Positions 35,221-43,824 of a DNA stretch of 64,000 nucleotides are shown here, in pieces. The notes under the pieces are model-generated. The model did not search any database and was not told where the DNA came from. It worked only from the letters and a program-made list of their open reading frames with translations. Positions within the stretch are counted from its first letter, which is position 1. Each line of letters begins with the position of its first letter. The stretch lies in assembly GCF_000018325.1 (NCBI RefSeq), contig NC_009922.1:1984001-2048000 (forward strand), in the 5' to 3' direction. A program made the position numbers and the translations under genes. Source of the DNA: Alkaliphilus oremlandii OhILAs (lineage in GTDB: Bacteria > Bacillota > Clostridia > Peptostreptococcales > Natronincolaceae).

Positions 35221-36066
35221 TTACCTGAACATTAGATTTAAACTTCTAAGTGCCTCTGCAAAGAGTGGTACTGTTAGAAGTAAAATATAACAGGTAAATA
35301 ACATTAATGACGCTACGATTAACTTTGTACGCTTGTACTGCCTCTTTATTTTTCTTCTGAGTCGTTTATTTCTTTTCATCATTTGGGATTGTGCTTTATG
35401 GTTTTCTGCAACACTACCAGTTTCTTGCCGCTGTTGTAGAATAAAACTAAAGGATTGCAGCTCTACAACATCAGAAACTTTTCTCAAATTCTCAAGAGAA
35501 TCCTCTACAGACTTTTTAATCTTAGGTGCAGCTGCCAAATATTCCAAAGGTTCTTTTAATGGGTCCTTAGCTATTTCAGCAGCATAAGTGAGTATAATAT
35601 CTTCAGATGTACCTATTTTATTTTGAAAATACATTACATCTTGAATATTACAAAGCTCTAATCTAATTTTGTTTTTTCTGTCCTTAGCTTTTTTAATGAT
35701 TGCTGCATTTAAAACTGCCACAATAATTAACATCGCCGGTATAAGACCTTGAGATGCTTCATAAAATCCCAGCTGAAGCAATCCATACAAAATAATTAAT
35801 AAAACGAGTAGATGTAGAAAGATATAGCTTTCTACATAAAGCATATAACCTGACTCTTTTAAATAATTATCCATATGTCGATATAGCTTTCCTTCTGAGT
35901 TTAATTTAATTTTCTTAAGCTTAATTTTTCTACTTTTATAATAGGCTCTATCCATACTTCTCTGATCCTTCGGCCTTGTTTTAAAATAGAAAAACACTAG
36001 CAACAATCCAAAAGTTATCAGTACCATAAAAACAACTTTATTGATTTTTATTACATCTATATCCAT
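35221..36066 (-). CDS. TadC-like pilus platform protein
   Basis: About 281 aa. Type II/IV secretion system F-domain protein: transmembrane segments near 12-28, 85-105, 107-125 and the C-terminus, with a cytoplasmic loop between. Together with TadB it forms the inner-membrane platform on which CpaF acts. The start is unusual: AGGAGG is 2 bases before ATG (36066) and exactly 8 bases before ATA (36060-36058); ATA fits spacing better. Stop-to-start overlap with tadB is short. Confidence 0.7.
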   Translation of the reverse strand: MDIDVIKINKVVFMVLITFGLLLVFFYFKTRPKDQRSMDRAYYKSRKIKLKKIKLNSEGKLYRHMDNYLKESGYMLYVESYIFLHLLVLLIILYGLLQLGFYEASQGLIPAMLIIVAVLNAAIIKKAKDRKNKIRLELCNIQDVMYFQNKIGTSEDIILTYAAEIAKDPLKEPLEYLAAAPKIKKSVEDSLENLRKVSDVVELQSFSFILQQRQETGSVAENHKAQSQMMKRNKRLRRKIKRQYKRTKLIVASLMLFTCYILLLTVPLFAEALRSLNLMFR

Positions 36067-36072
36067 CACCTC

Positions 36073-36966
36073 CTAAGCCTGTAGTTTATCCATGGACTGG
36101 ATTACGATATATATGGATATGATAATATCCAATGCAAAGACGATCTGTCCCCAAACTGGCTCTAATATGGAATACCGATAGCTGGAGTTAATTAAAAAAT
36201 AGATTACCGTAAAGTTTAACATGAGCAGAAAATACAGTCCCATATTTAAAATGGAATCCTCTGTATTTTCTTCATCTTCATCATCATTCTGCTGCGATAT
36301 TTCTTCTATAAAGGCATCTATTAACCCTATAATATTTCCACCATGAATATAGCATATTTTTAGATTCTCAATGAAAAGCTTAAGCTCCGATATTTCTAGC
36401 TTATCCTTTAAGTTTTCTAAGCACTGAACAGGATTGATCTTATATTTATGCTCGTGGACCATTATGTCTATATAGCTCCTAAGGGGCTCCGATACATATG
36501 CTGAAGTTTTACTAAAACAATCAAAGATATCTTTGCTTTTATTTGCTATAAAGAAATTCTTTAATATGATAAGGAAATCCACCGATATTCTTTTGATCTT
36601 ATAAGAGAAAATATCCGCTATAATTTGCAGCATTAAAAAAGGCATTGTGCTTAACCCAATACCAAATATAAACGCTACGATAAAGTTGATATATTGCTTC
36701 ATATATGCTGTTCCCAAAAATAATAATAAAGAGCATATCAATAAATGGGACCATACAGAATACGGTATATAAATTCTGATGTTAGATTTTTGTATCAGCT
36801 TTTCAATATAATCCAATTTACCATCAAAATACCTATTTTTAAGGTTTACTCTATTTCTTTTGGCTCTCTTCCTAGTCCCTATGTTCAAAACTCTTTTGAT
36901 TTCTATATTAGTGATGATTAAAAGTAACCCCATAAAGACTAGCAACATTGTCAGCATTATAAGCAT
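36073..36966 (-). CDS. TadB-like pilus platform protein
   Basis: 297 aa. F-domain (GspF/TadB) protein with membrane segments at about 2-18, 66-86, 90-112, 245-262 and 270-290 and a helical cytoplasmic core (IVHEHKYKINPVQCLENLKD). The gene starts inside cpaF, overlapping its last 59 bases, with AAGAAGGTGATTTAG before the ATG. Partner of the TadC-like protein immediately downstream. Confidence 0.75.
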   Translation of the reverse strand: MLIMLTMLLVFMGLLLIITNIEIKRVLNIGTRKRAKRNRVNLKNRYFDGKLDYIEKLIQKSNIRIYIPYSVWSHLLICSLLLFLGTAYMKQYINFIVAFIFGIGLSTMPFLMLQIIADIFSYKIKRISVDFLIILKNFFIANKSKDIFDCFSKTSAYVSEPLRSYIDIMVHEHKYKINPVQCLENLKDKLEISELKLFIENLKICYIHGGNIIGLIDAFIEEISQQNDDEDEENTEDSILNMGLYFLLMLNFTVIYFLINSSYRYSILEPVWGQIVFALDIIISIYIVIQSMDKLQA

Positions 36967-38260
36967 CTAAATCACCTTCTTTCAAAAGGTCACTTTGAAT
37001 TAATTTCGTAATTAAATCTTCCGATTCTATAAAGCCTGCTTTAATAGGTTTTCCCTCTATAAACGTAGCTTCCCTCCTATCAACTTTAAATTTCCATAAA
37101 TAGTTGTATTTCTCCTCAGCCTCTGAGTTAATTTCAACAATTTCAGCAATCGTAAAGCTATCTAGATATACAATAATATTAACGCTTTCATATAGTATAT
37201 CTAGAAGTACTTCATCAGACAGGTTGGTTCCCGACATTTTCATATTGATCATCATCTTTCGTAATGTCTTTTTTGCAGAGCCTGCATGTGCTGTATTGAA
37301 AGTTTGATTGCCAGCAAAAGCTCCATTAAAGAATGTCATCGCCTCCCCTTCTCTGATTTCTCCATAGACATAGGCATCTATACTCATTAAGAGTCCCATA
37401 TCTGATATTTCCCTTATACCGTAGATCTGCCCATGTTCATTTCTTTTTACTAAAGTATGAATGGCATTTGGATGCTTTAAAAAAAGCTCAGGATGTTCCT
37501 CCATGACCAGTATCCTGGTCTCCTTATTTAATTCTTCAAGAATCGCCCGCATTAGTGTAGTTTTACCAGCACCACCTTTACCAACAAACATCATATTGGC
37601 TCCTGCCCTAGCATACCTTACTAAGGTCTTCCCCTGCTCTTCCGACAGCATACCAATATCTACGAGCTCTTTCATTGAATATGCATCATCCCTATGCTTT
37701 CTAAATATAATGGTGGGACTTAACGTAGTTACAGGAGATATGCCGCAGATGATCCTCAGCTTGTTCTCTTTATCCTCAAACTTGACCAATGCCTTATTCT
37801 CATTAATTTCACCTTTTAAATTTGCTTGGATGGTAGTTTGGATATAAGAAAGTAGATTTTCATTACTTCCAAAGCTCACACTCACTCTCTCCATCTTATT
37901 TCCGCATTTTATCCAAACATTATCGGGACCATTTATATAAGCATTATTAAAGTCCGGTAAATCAATATATTTCTGCATAATACCATAGCCTAGAATGTGA
38001 TCCATGACTTCTCTAACTAAATCCTGTCGATTTACTTCCGCTACTTTATAATTTTTATTTGCGATGATCTTTAAAACGACTTTCTCCAACGCTGACTTCG
38101 GCGATTTAGAAAGCGTAATATCAGCAATTAGATCCTTATGGCTTTTTACTACTTCATCAGCAATCCTAGAGATTACATCGTATATGGATATGAAGACCTG
38201 CTCATCGGATTGCCTATTTTGTCGTTGAAAAGAACGCTCCTCTATTCTATTTACAATCAT
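36908..38260 (-). CDS. CpaF/TadA secretion ATPase
   Basis: About 450 aa from the ATG at 38260 (behind TGGAGGAAGAGGA), which overlaps the stop of the TadZ-like gene. PulE/VirB11-type ATPase: Walker A MFVGKGGAGKTTLMRAI, Asp box RILVMEEHPEL, Walker B/His box region RNEHGQIYGIREISDMGLL then EIREGEAMTFFNGAFAGNQT and NTAHAGSAKKTL. N-terminal domain typical of CpaF. Powers assembly, and perhaps retraction, of the Flp pilus. In this element it could also serve as VirB11 for the transfer channel. Confidence 0.9.
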   Translation of the reverse strand: MIVNRIEERSFQRQNRQSDEQVFISIYDVISRIADEVVKSHKDLIADITLSKSPKSALEKVVLKIIANKNYKVAEVNRQDLVREVMDHILGYGIMQKYIDLPDFNNAYINGPDNVWIKCGNKMERVSVSFGSNENLLSYIQTTIQANLKGEINENKALVKFEDKENKLRIICGISPVTTLSPTIIFRKHRDDAYSMKELVDIGMLSEEQGKTLVRYARAGANMMFVGKGGAGKTTLMRAILEELNKETRILVMEEHPELFLKHPNAIHTLVKRNEHGQIYGIREISDMGLLMSIDAYVYGEIREGEAMTFFNGAFAGNQTFNTAHAGSAKKTLRKMMINMKMSGTNLSDEVLLDILYESVNIIVYLDSFTIAEIVEINSEAEEKYNYLWKFKVDRREATFIEGKPIKAGFIESEDLITKLIQSDLLKEGDLDAYNADNVASLYGVTFNHH

Positions 38261-39519
38261 TCCTCTTCCTCCAGTACATCTAGCCATTTTCTTTTATTTC
38301 GATGAAACAATCGCTCTTTAAGAGATACCTCTTTCTCTGCATTTAATCCAATGCATTGCAGAATAGGGATATATTCATTCATTACTCTTTTATTGTTAAA
38401 AGCATTCCCTATTCTATAATCCTTATGTTCAGATACATAGCCTATTACTTGCCCTTTTAATTTCGCTTCGATCTCTATAAAGGTTAGATCTTCTCCTGAA
38501 TATTTATTAATTACAAAGAAAAACTTTCTTATATCGAAGTCGTTATACTTCTCAAAGAAAGTTATGTATCGATTCGCTTCTTCAAGGTCAAATAGGTTGC
38601 CGTAAATAGGAGCAATTACTTTATCCGCTTTAATAAGGGATTCATTTGTCGGGTATATATCGTACCAGGAGTGCGTGTCAATAATCACATAGTCATATAA
38701 GAATTTTAGCTTTTCTAATACCTGGTTAATATAGGATGGAAATGAATCATCATTAGCCAAAGTATAGTATTCATTAATATCGTAGAATCCCGCTAATATA
38801 TCTAAATTTTTCTGCTCCTTGCTTGTCGTCAAAAAACCTTCTAGCTTTTCATTGGTCAATGTGCCTCTTTCCAGTGCATTAAAAACATTTACCAACGTAT
38901 TTTCAAATTCTCTATTAAATATCTTCTTGAAACTTGGCTTAAGTGGGTTAAAATCAACTAAACAAACCCTGCAATTTTGTGTTTTAGCAATGGACATCGC
39001 TAGATGTGCAGCTATTATAGAAGACCCTTGACTTAGTGGCGAGTATACTGCAATTACTTCTTTGAACATACTCTTTACCACCTGGACCTGTTTATATTCT
39101 ATTCTTGCTTTTGAAAACATTTTAAAATCAAATTCTAAAGGGTATTTCTTAACATTCTTCTCTATCTTCTTTTTAGTGACCTCATTAAACCTTATAAAGC
39201 TATATACGTTTTCATTGATAAGTCTAGTGATCAGCTTTCGCTCCTTTGAGCTTTCCATCTCTTCTAATAAAATAATGATCCTTATTCCCTTATCCTTTGC
39301 TTTCCCTGCGATTCGAACTAATGTATTTCCTTCTTCATCATCCAACAGTCTATTGATGATTAAAATATCAGCGCTTACAATATCTAAAACATCGTAAATA
39401 ATATGAATATTATCTTCATAATCAATTACGTTAATATTGGCTGCATTAATAGCAGCTTCAGCCTTAGGATCGATTCTCCCTATACTTAAAAGTACTTTAT
39501 CTTTATTTCTGTTTTTCAA
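38257..39519 (-). CDS. TadZ/CpaE-like ATPase (copy 1)
   Basis: 420 aa from a TTG behind GGGGGAAGAGA. N-terminal receiver-like domain (about 1-125), then a MinD/ParA-like domain whose P-loop is degenerate (VYSPLSQGSSIIAAHLAMS) while the later motifs VCLVDFNPLKPS and YDYVIIDTHSWYD remain. Polar localisation factor for Tad pili. It overlaps PrgI upstream by 17 bases and cpaF downstream by 4, linking the T4SS and Tad genes in one transcript. Confidence 0.7.
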   Translation of the reverse strand: MKNRNKDKVLLSIGRIDPKAEAAINAANINVIDYEDNIHIIYDVLDIVSADILIINRLLDDEEGNTLVRIAGKAKDKGIRIIILLEEMESSKERKLITRLINENVYSFIRFNEVTKKKIEKNVKKYPLEFDFKMFSKARIEYKQVQVVKSMFKEVIAVYSPLSQGSSIIAAHLAMSIAKTQNCRVCLVDFNPLKPSFKKIFNREFENTLVNVFNALERGTLTNEKLEGFLTTSKEQKNLDILAGFYDINEYYTLANDDSFPSYINQVLEKLKFLYDYVIIDTHSWYDIYPTNESLIKADKVIAPIYGNLFDLEEANRYITFFEKYNDFDIRKFFFVINKYSGEDLTFIEIEAKLKGQVIGYVSEHKDYRIGNAFNNKRVMNEYIPILQCIGLNAEKEVSLKERLFHRNKRKWLDVLEEEE

Positions 39520-39847
39520 TCTCTTCCCCCCACTCTGGTAAATATTTATATGGATAATACTTTTGACCCTTTGAAAATCGAATCATGAATTTAATTTGAT
39601 CGTAGATCGATACATTGGATTGATCTTTTTGAGTTGCCATTACACTAGCTGTAATTGACGCAAGCATCATTACAACAAACACTAGAGCATTTCTAACGAT
39701 TAAAAGTATTAGAGTATTAATCACTGTCAATATGAAGCATATAACCAATGCTCTAATCATTTCTTTTTTACCAAATCCCGTGAAAATCTCGTTTTCAACT
39801 TTAAGCCCTTGAGGTATATACAAGCCTTTTTTGCTACTATCGCTCAT
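39503..39847 (-). CDS. PrgI-family (VirB3-like) conjugation protein
   Basis: 114 aa. The PrgI pattern is clear: an N-terminal IPQGLKVENEIFTGFGKKEM segment, two transmembrane helices (about 32-52 and 54-70) and a C-terminal KGQKYYPYKYLPEW tail. PrgI proteins correspond to VirB3 and dock VirB4 at the membrane in Firmicute T4SS. GGAGG with 9-base spacing to ATG. Confidence 0.85.
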   Translation of the reverse strand: MSDSSKKGLYIPQGLKVENEIFTGFGKKEMIRALVICFILTVINTLILLIVRNALVFVVMMLASITASVMATQKDQSNVSIYDQIKFMIRFSKGQKYYPYKYLPEWGEEIEKQK

Positions 39848-39852
39848 AAGTA

Positions 39853-40065
39853 TCAGCCTCCAAAATAATACATCGCCATCTCTTTTATTTGAAAAATACT
39901 TTCTGATAAAATATGAAAAACCAAGGTGTTTTTCATTCTTTTATTATAGACACCAGCCTCTTCTTCATTGCCCATTTTTCGGAAAAAACAAAATGCTATT
40001 CTTAACCCTGCGCCTATTCTAATCAACCATATAAATAAATTTGAAATCTCATCTATGGTGCTCAT
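39853..40065 (-). CDS. small membrane protein of the T4SS block
   Basis: 70 aa. One amphipathic-hydrophobic segment near the N-terminus (LFIWLIRIGAGLRIAFCFF) and a second weak one near the C-terminus. Located between the VirB6-like and PrgI genes, as small integral proteins commonly are in Tn1549/CTn-type elements. Unrecognised family. Confidence 0.55.
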   Translation of the reverse strand: MSTIDEISNLFIWLIRIGAGLRIAFCFFRKMGNEEEAGVYNKRMKNTLVFHILSESIFQIKEMAMYYFGG

Positions 40066-40081
40066 GGATATTTTCTACCTC

Positions 40082-40921
40082 CTATCCTCTAAAAAGGGAC
40101 CTTGTAATCTGCGCCATTCTAGCAGTAGAATAAATGCCATTCATACCGCCACCACCGCTGGATACAATGATGAACTCCTGTAAAAACCTTGGTGTCTTTA
40201 CTGCTAGAATCATTGCTGCAATCCCAAAATAAGCGGTATAGTCTTGCATATTCCAATTGCGCATCAATGCCAACCCCAGCTTTGCTAGTACAACCTGTAT
40301 CAGCACAGTAAAAAATTCTTGAATGAACTTTTGAATATACGTTTTAAAAACACCTTTATCGGCATCCATGAGCCCAGTAGCTGCCAAAGGAATCCCTGTT
40401 CTAAGGACTAATATCTCTAATCCTCTCACAACAAATTGGATGTTCAAATATATAAATACAACAGTGAAGATTGAATATAATATGATTGGCGCAATTCCAA
40501 TAGTCATCAGATCATTCAGCATACCAAGGCTGCTATTTTCTATATTTAAACCGATTGCATTCAACACTTCTGTAGTTGCATTTTCTACTATTTTTGCAAC
40601 CACTTCATAAATCACTGGAAATCCTATGGCAAGGGTCATGGCTCTAAAAAAATTTGTAAGAAGTATGATCGGATCGGCATCTGCATCGCCATCCACCCAA
40701 AGGATATAAATATCAAATCCTTTCTTTAAAAATTTTAATACAATCAAAGAGATTCCATAGCCTAAGAATATATCAAATAAGAAATTGAATCCTCCAATTC
40801 CGAAATCTGCGATATACTTCTCTGCATATAGCGCCAAATGTACAATATTTTCGATCCAATAACTATTTGCCAAGAATCCTATAATGAAAGCAGCTAGGAG
40901 CCCTATAAATAAGGCTGTCAT
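40082..40921 (-). CDS. VirB6/TrbL-like membrane channel protein
   Basis: 279 aa with about six hydrophobic segments (2-20, 45-65, 95-115, 135-165, 205-225, 230-250). Conserved-looking Gly-rich end SSGGGGMNGIYSTARMAQI is typical of the Firmicute TrbL/VirB6-like proteins that follow the VirB2-like gene. Forms part of the inner-membrane pore. AGGAAGTGATAGA precedes ATG. Confidence 0.7.
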   Translation of the reverse strand: MTALFIGLLAAFIIGFLANSYWIENIVHLALYAEKYIADFGIGGFNFLFDIFLGYGISLIVLKFLKKGFDIYILWVDGDADADPIILLTNFFRAMTLAIGFPVIYEVVAKIVENATTEVLNAIGLNIENSSLGMLNDLMTIGIAPIILYSIFTVVFIYLNIQFVVRGLEILVLRTGIPLAATGLMDADKGVFKTYIQKFIQEFFTVLIQVVLAKLGLALMRNWNMQDYTAYFGIAAMILAVKTPRFLQEFIIVSSGGGGMNGIYSTARMAQITRSLFRG

Positions 40922-41031
40922 TCTATCACTTCCTTTTTAATTTAGAATGAGATAAAAAAATTTATATACCTTAGCTTTCTTTTATCTCGTTGTCCCCCAT
41001 ATCTTACTTTTCTCTTTTTTGCTTATATGCT

Positions 41032-41361
41032 TTAAGCAAAGTATCCAATAATTAAATTGATTGCAGCAGATGAAACTACAACTCCTACAACAGAATAGAT
41101 GGCAGTATTAATTCTTTTCTGCCATGTTTTTTGATCCATTTCATCTGCAGCAGCTTTTCTGAGGAAAAAATACCCGATCAGTAACCCTCCAAGTATAGGT
41201 GCCAGCACCATTAGAACAACCGTAGCATCTTTCACTAGGTTTTCAAATCCTTTGGCTATCTTACTGTTTTGTAGATTACTTGCAAATACAAAAGCATTTT
41301 GAAATAACATATAAAATATGATTGTAAGCATTGATATTGTTTTTTTATAAAGTCTCTTCAT
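41032..41361 (-). CDS. VirB2/TrbC-like (Maff2-type) subunit
   Basis: 109 aa. Signal-peptide-like N-terminus (KKTISMLTIIFYMLFQNAFV, cleavage near FAS), then two transmembrane helices (VVLMVLAPILGGLLIGYFFL and a C-terminal VVGVVVSSAAINLIIGYFA) separated by a charged loop. Fits VirB2/TrbC-type pilin or Maff2 proteins of clostridial conjugative elements. It lies just after the coupling protein gene. Confidence 0.7.
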   Translation of the reverse strand: MKRLYKKTISMLTIIFYMLFQNAFVFASNLQNSKIAKGFENLVKDATVVLMVLAPILGGLLIGYFFLRKAAADEMDQKTWQKRINTAIYSVVGVVVSSAAINLIIGYFA

Positions 41362-41378
41362 TGATTTAATTCCTCCCT

Positions 41379-42851
41379 TTAATATTCACCATATATGTGC
41401 CAGATGCCCCAAAGGTCCATATCATTATCTATTGATTTAGCCTTTCTAGCCAGCTCTCTTCTTTCTCTCAACAACCTGTTATGCTCCTCATCTCCTAGAC
41501 CCAACATCTTATTAAAATGCCATTGACTCAGATCCGGAGCATGCATCATTGCCGGGCGATTTCTTGACATCACTAAGGAATATGGCCTAGCAATCAGCTT
41601 TACTTCATCATAAGTAAGTAGCGCTCTTGCCGTAAGATTGATACTATGTGAGCTGCTCGGTGTTGAATATCTTTGATGTGAAGCACTTTGAGAATAACTG
41701 CTCGTAGTGTAGTTCCCTAATCTTTTCGATATTTCTTGCAACGTTTCATCATCATCGGTCTGTAGATAGATCCAGTTCTCACAATTTCCTTTTATTGTCC
41801 TGGCCACTTCCTTTCCATACTTTTCTTCAAGTTGTGAAAAACCTTGTAAAAATAAATTAAAACGGATTCCCCTACCTCCCCCAACAGTAAGCTTTGCTGA
41901 AAAATCTGGGATCAAAGTAAAGTTTCCAAATTCGTCCAATATAAAATTAACTCTATTTTCTAATCTTCCTCCTCTTGAATCCGCTAACTGGACCAGCTGC
42001 TCATAATGCTGAGAAACTAATAAACTTGCTAGGCTGTAATATGTGGTCTTCTCGTCCGGTAGTATGATAAAGACTGCCATCTTCTTACGACCTAGACTCT
42101 TGGGATTATAAGTGCTCTTAGAAGTCATCGTATTGATTAATGGATTTGTAAACAGCCTTAATGTTGTTAATGCTGCTGTAAAGAAACTTCCTTTCGTCTT
42201 ACTTGGTGCTACCTCTGATATAGCTAAAAGCCCTTTAGAAGGATGACTATCTTCTAAGCTTTTTACATATTCAACGATGGGCATGGTTTTACCAACAGGT
42301 TTACACATTTCAGCTATAAAAAAATAAACGTTCGTCATATTCTGAAAACGTTTACTCTCTTTGTCCCTATTATCATAAACAACACTCATAATACTACTTG
42401 CTATGATGGATGCCTCTCCATCCCGCCATATTCTCTCGCCCTTTGCCTCACCCACCAATGCCGCTGTAATATCCCAAGTGGCATCGATGGCTGCTGCTAT
42501 ATCATTCTTATCTACTGCATCTATTACGGGTTGGAGAAAGTTATATTCGTGACTCTTTAAAGGATTTTTAAAGTCTACTGCAAAGACTTCATATCCCAGC
42601 TTTCTTAAAAATGGCTCTGTATAATTATATAGTTCTCCTTTAGGATCACTTAGTATCATACTTTCTCCCGCTAATCCTAAAGTACATATGGTAGGAATTA
42701 CGATAGTTCTCGTTTTTCCGCAACGGGTAGATCCTATGGTGATACTGTGGACATCCTCTTTAATGGTATAGATTTTTTCTTTCTTTCCCAAGTCTGTTTT
42801 TCCAATGACAATACCTCCTCTTTTTAAAATAGAATTATGATCAACATTCAT
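41379..42851 (-). CDS. VirD4-type coupling protein, ATPase part
   Basis: 490 aa. T4CP/TraG-type ATPase: Walker A IGSTRCGKT (39-47), SDPKGEL motif and Walker B FILDEFGNFTLIPDF, then QGFSQLEEKYG and the DDETLQEISKRLG region. It couples the relaxase-DNA complex to the channel. The N-terminal transmembrane part normally fused in CD1115-family VirD4 proteins is a separate upstream gene (42867-43319). Own ribosome site GGGAGG. Confidence 0.9.
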   Translation of the reverse strand: MNVDHNSILKRGGIVIGKTDLGKKEKIYTIKEDVHSITIGSTRCGKTRTIVIPTICTLGLAGESMILSDPKGELYNYTEPFLRKLGYEVFAVDFKNPLKSHEYNFLQPVIDAVDKNDIAAAIDATWDITAALVGEAKGERIWRDGEASIIASSIMSVVYDNRDKESKRFQNMTNVYFFIAEMCKPVGKTMPIVEYVKSLEDSHPSKGLLAISEVAPSKTKGSFFTAALTTLRLFTNPLINTMTSKSTYNPKSLGRKKMAVFIILPDEKTTYYSLASLLVSQHYEQLVQLADSRGGRLENRVNFILDEFGNFTLIPDFSAKLTVGGGRGIRFNLFLQGFSQLEEKYGKEVARTIKGNCENWIYLQTDDDETLQEISKRLGNYTTSSYSQSASHQRYSTPSSSHSINLTARALLTYDEVKLIARPYSLVMSRNRPAMMHAPDLSQWHFNKMLGLGDEEHNRLLRERRELARKAKSIDNDMDLWGIWHIYGEY

Positions 42852-42866
42852 GCATAGTCCACCTCC

Positions 42867-43319
42867 CTAAAATTTACTTTCTTCATCCTTACTCGATTTA
42901 ACCAAGGATTCTATTAACTTATCATTTTTATTTAAAGTATAGCTTTCAAACACCTGGTCTTTTTCCTCTTCCGTAAGCCATCGAGCAGAACCATGTTGAT
43001 TTTGCCCTGCTACAGCTGGTGTATATATTAATGGCGTTACTTTAATAAGCTTACTCTGGTATGCTCTATCGTTAGAAAAATAAAACCCTGCACTTGCTAA
43101 CATACTAAATGCTAAGAAACATAAAAAGAGCTTTAAATGCCGATCACTAGACATTAAGCTCTCTATACATTCCTTTAACTTTGGAATACCTAAACCTACA
43201 ATTTCTCTAGAAAGTATCTTATGAAGTAATGTTGATAAAAATATACTAGAAACAACTCCAACGATAAATATGAGTGTTGAAATTATAAGTCTAATTTTCT
43301 TTTGCTTACTCATGTTCAA
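42867..43319 (-). CDS. VirD4 coupling protein, membrane-anchor part
   Basis: 150 aa. Two transmembrane helices (about 9-29 and 62-80), then KVTPLIYTPAVAGQNQHGSARWL, the hallmark that in CD1115-family coupling proteins precedes the ATPase domain in the same chain. Here the chain stops at KSSKDEESKF and the ATPase restarts 16 bases later with its own ribosome site. Together they reconstitute a full T4CP. Start is TTG (43319) or ATG two codons later. Confidence 0.7.
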   Translation of the reverse strand: MNMSKQKKIRLIISTLIFIVGVVSSIFLSTLLHKILSREIVGLGIPKLKECIESLMSSDRHLKLFLCFLAFSMLASAGFYFSNDRAYQSKLIKVTPLIYTPAVAGQNQHGSARWLTEEEKDQVFESYTLNKNDKLIESLVKSSKDEESKF

Positions 43320-43330
43320 TACACGCCCTT

Positions 43331-43600
43331 CTATATTCTTTTTACTTCATAATAATCCATTTCTATATCTATTTTTAAAAAACATTCTCTATATCCATGT
43401 TCACTTTCAAATAGATAAAATCGCTCATAAGTATCAATAAGAGTACCGCAAAATTTACTCTCATTGCTTTTAGAGCCATTCCTCCGAATCATATATTTTT
43501 TGCCTTTTTTGAATCTATTGGTCTTGATCATGCTATCCATATAAAAGTAATTTATATCATCACCTTCTTTTGCAATTTTTCTTGGATGATTTATACGCAT
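43331..43600 (-). CDS. small hypothetical protein downstream of Spo0E-like gene
   Basis: 89 aa as an ORF; its first about 14 codons overlap the Spo0E-like gene in another frame. Beta-rich C-terminal part (FKKGKKYMIRRNGSKSNESK then CGTLIDTYERFYLFE and ECFLKIDIEMDYYEVKRI) could be a small barrel. A GAAGGTGATGAT site is followed by ATA at 7 bases, giving a shorter 75-aa product with the core intact. No family recognised. Confidence 0.5.
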   Translation of the reverse strand: MRINHPRKIAKEGDDINYFYMDSMIKTNRFKKGKKYMIRRNGSKSNESKFCGTLIDTYERFYLFESEHGYRECFLKIDIEMDYYEVKRI

Positions 43601-43754
43601 CCAACCTTTTTCTACTTTCTAAAACTATTAAATGATCTAGCTGCTGACTTAATGCTACAATCTCATCACTAGTTAGACTTTCTGAATCTGCAATTGCTGA
43701 ATTCAGCTTGTTTTTTAAATTTTGTATTTCTTTATGTAGCTCTATATGAATCAC
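43560..43754 (-). CDS. Spo0E-like aspartyl-phosphate phosphatase
   Basis: About 61-64 aa. Matches the Spo0E family: EIQNLKNKLNSAI helix, then LTSDEIVALSQQLDHLIVLE with the SQxLD signature whose Asp is catalytic. Spo0E-type proteins dephosphorylate Spo0A~P and hold back sporulation; one carried by a mobile element could keep its host growing. Start: GGGAGG is 8 bases before ATA (43745-43743), and the in-frame GTG at 43754 overlaps the ribosome site, so initiation at ATA is likely. A terminator for the relaxase gene lies just upstream. Confidence 0.75.
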   Translation of the reverse strand: MIHIELHKEIQNLKNKLNSAIADSESLTSDEIVALSQQLDHLIVLESRKRLDAYKSSKKNCKRR

Positions 43755-43759
43755 CTCCC

Positions 43760-43789
43760 ACAAAAACAAAAAGACCTAAATGATTTAGC
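43760..43789 (-). terminator. terminator after the relaxase gene
   Basis: Minus-strand CTAAAT / ATTTAG stem followed by GTCTTTTTGTTTTTG. It lies between the relaxase stop and the Spo0E-like ribosome site. Confidence 0.55.
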
Positions 43790-43824
43790 TCTTGAAATTA
43801 ATACATTCATATTCATATTTATAT

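Noticed and set aside
40930..41000. GAGATAAAA inverted repeat between the VirB2-like and VirB6-like genes as a terminator
   Set aside because: Long AT-rich loop and no T-run after the stem; it may be chance.
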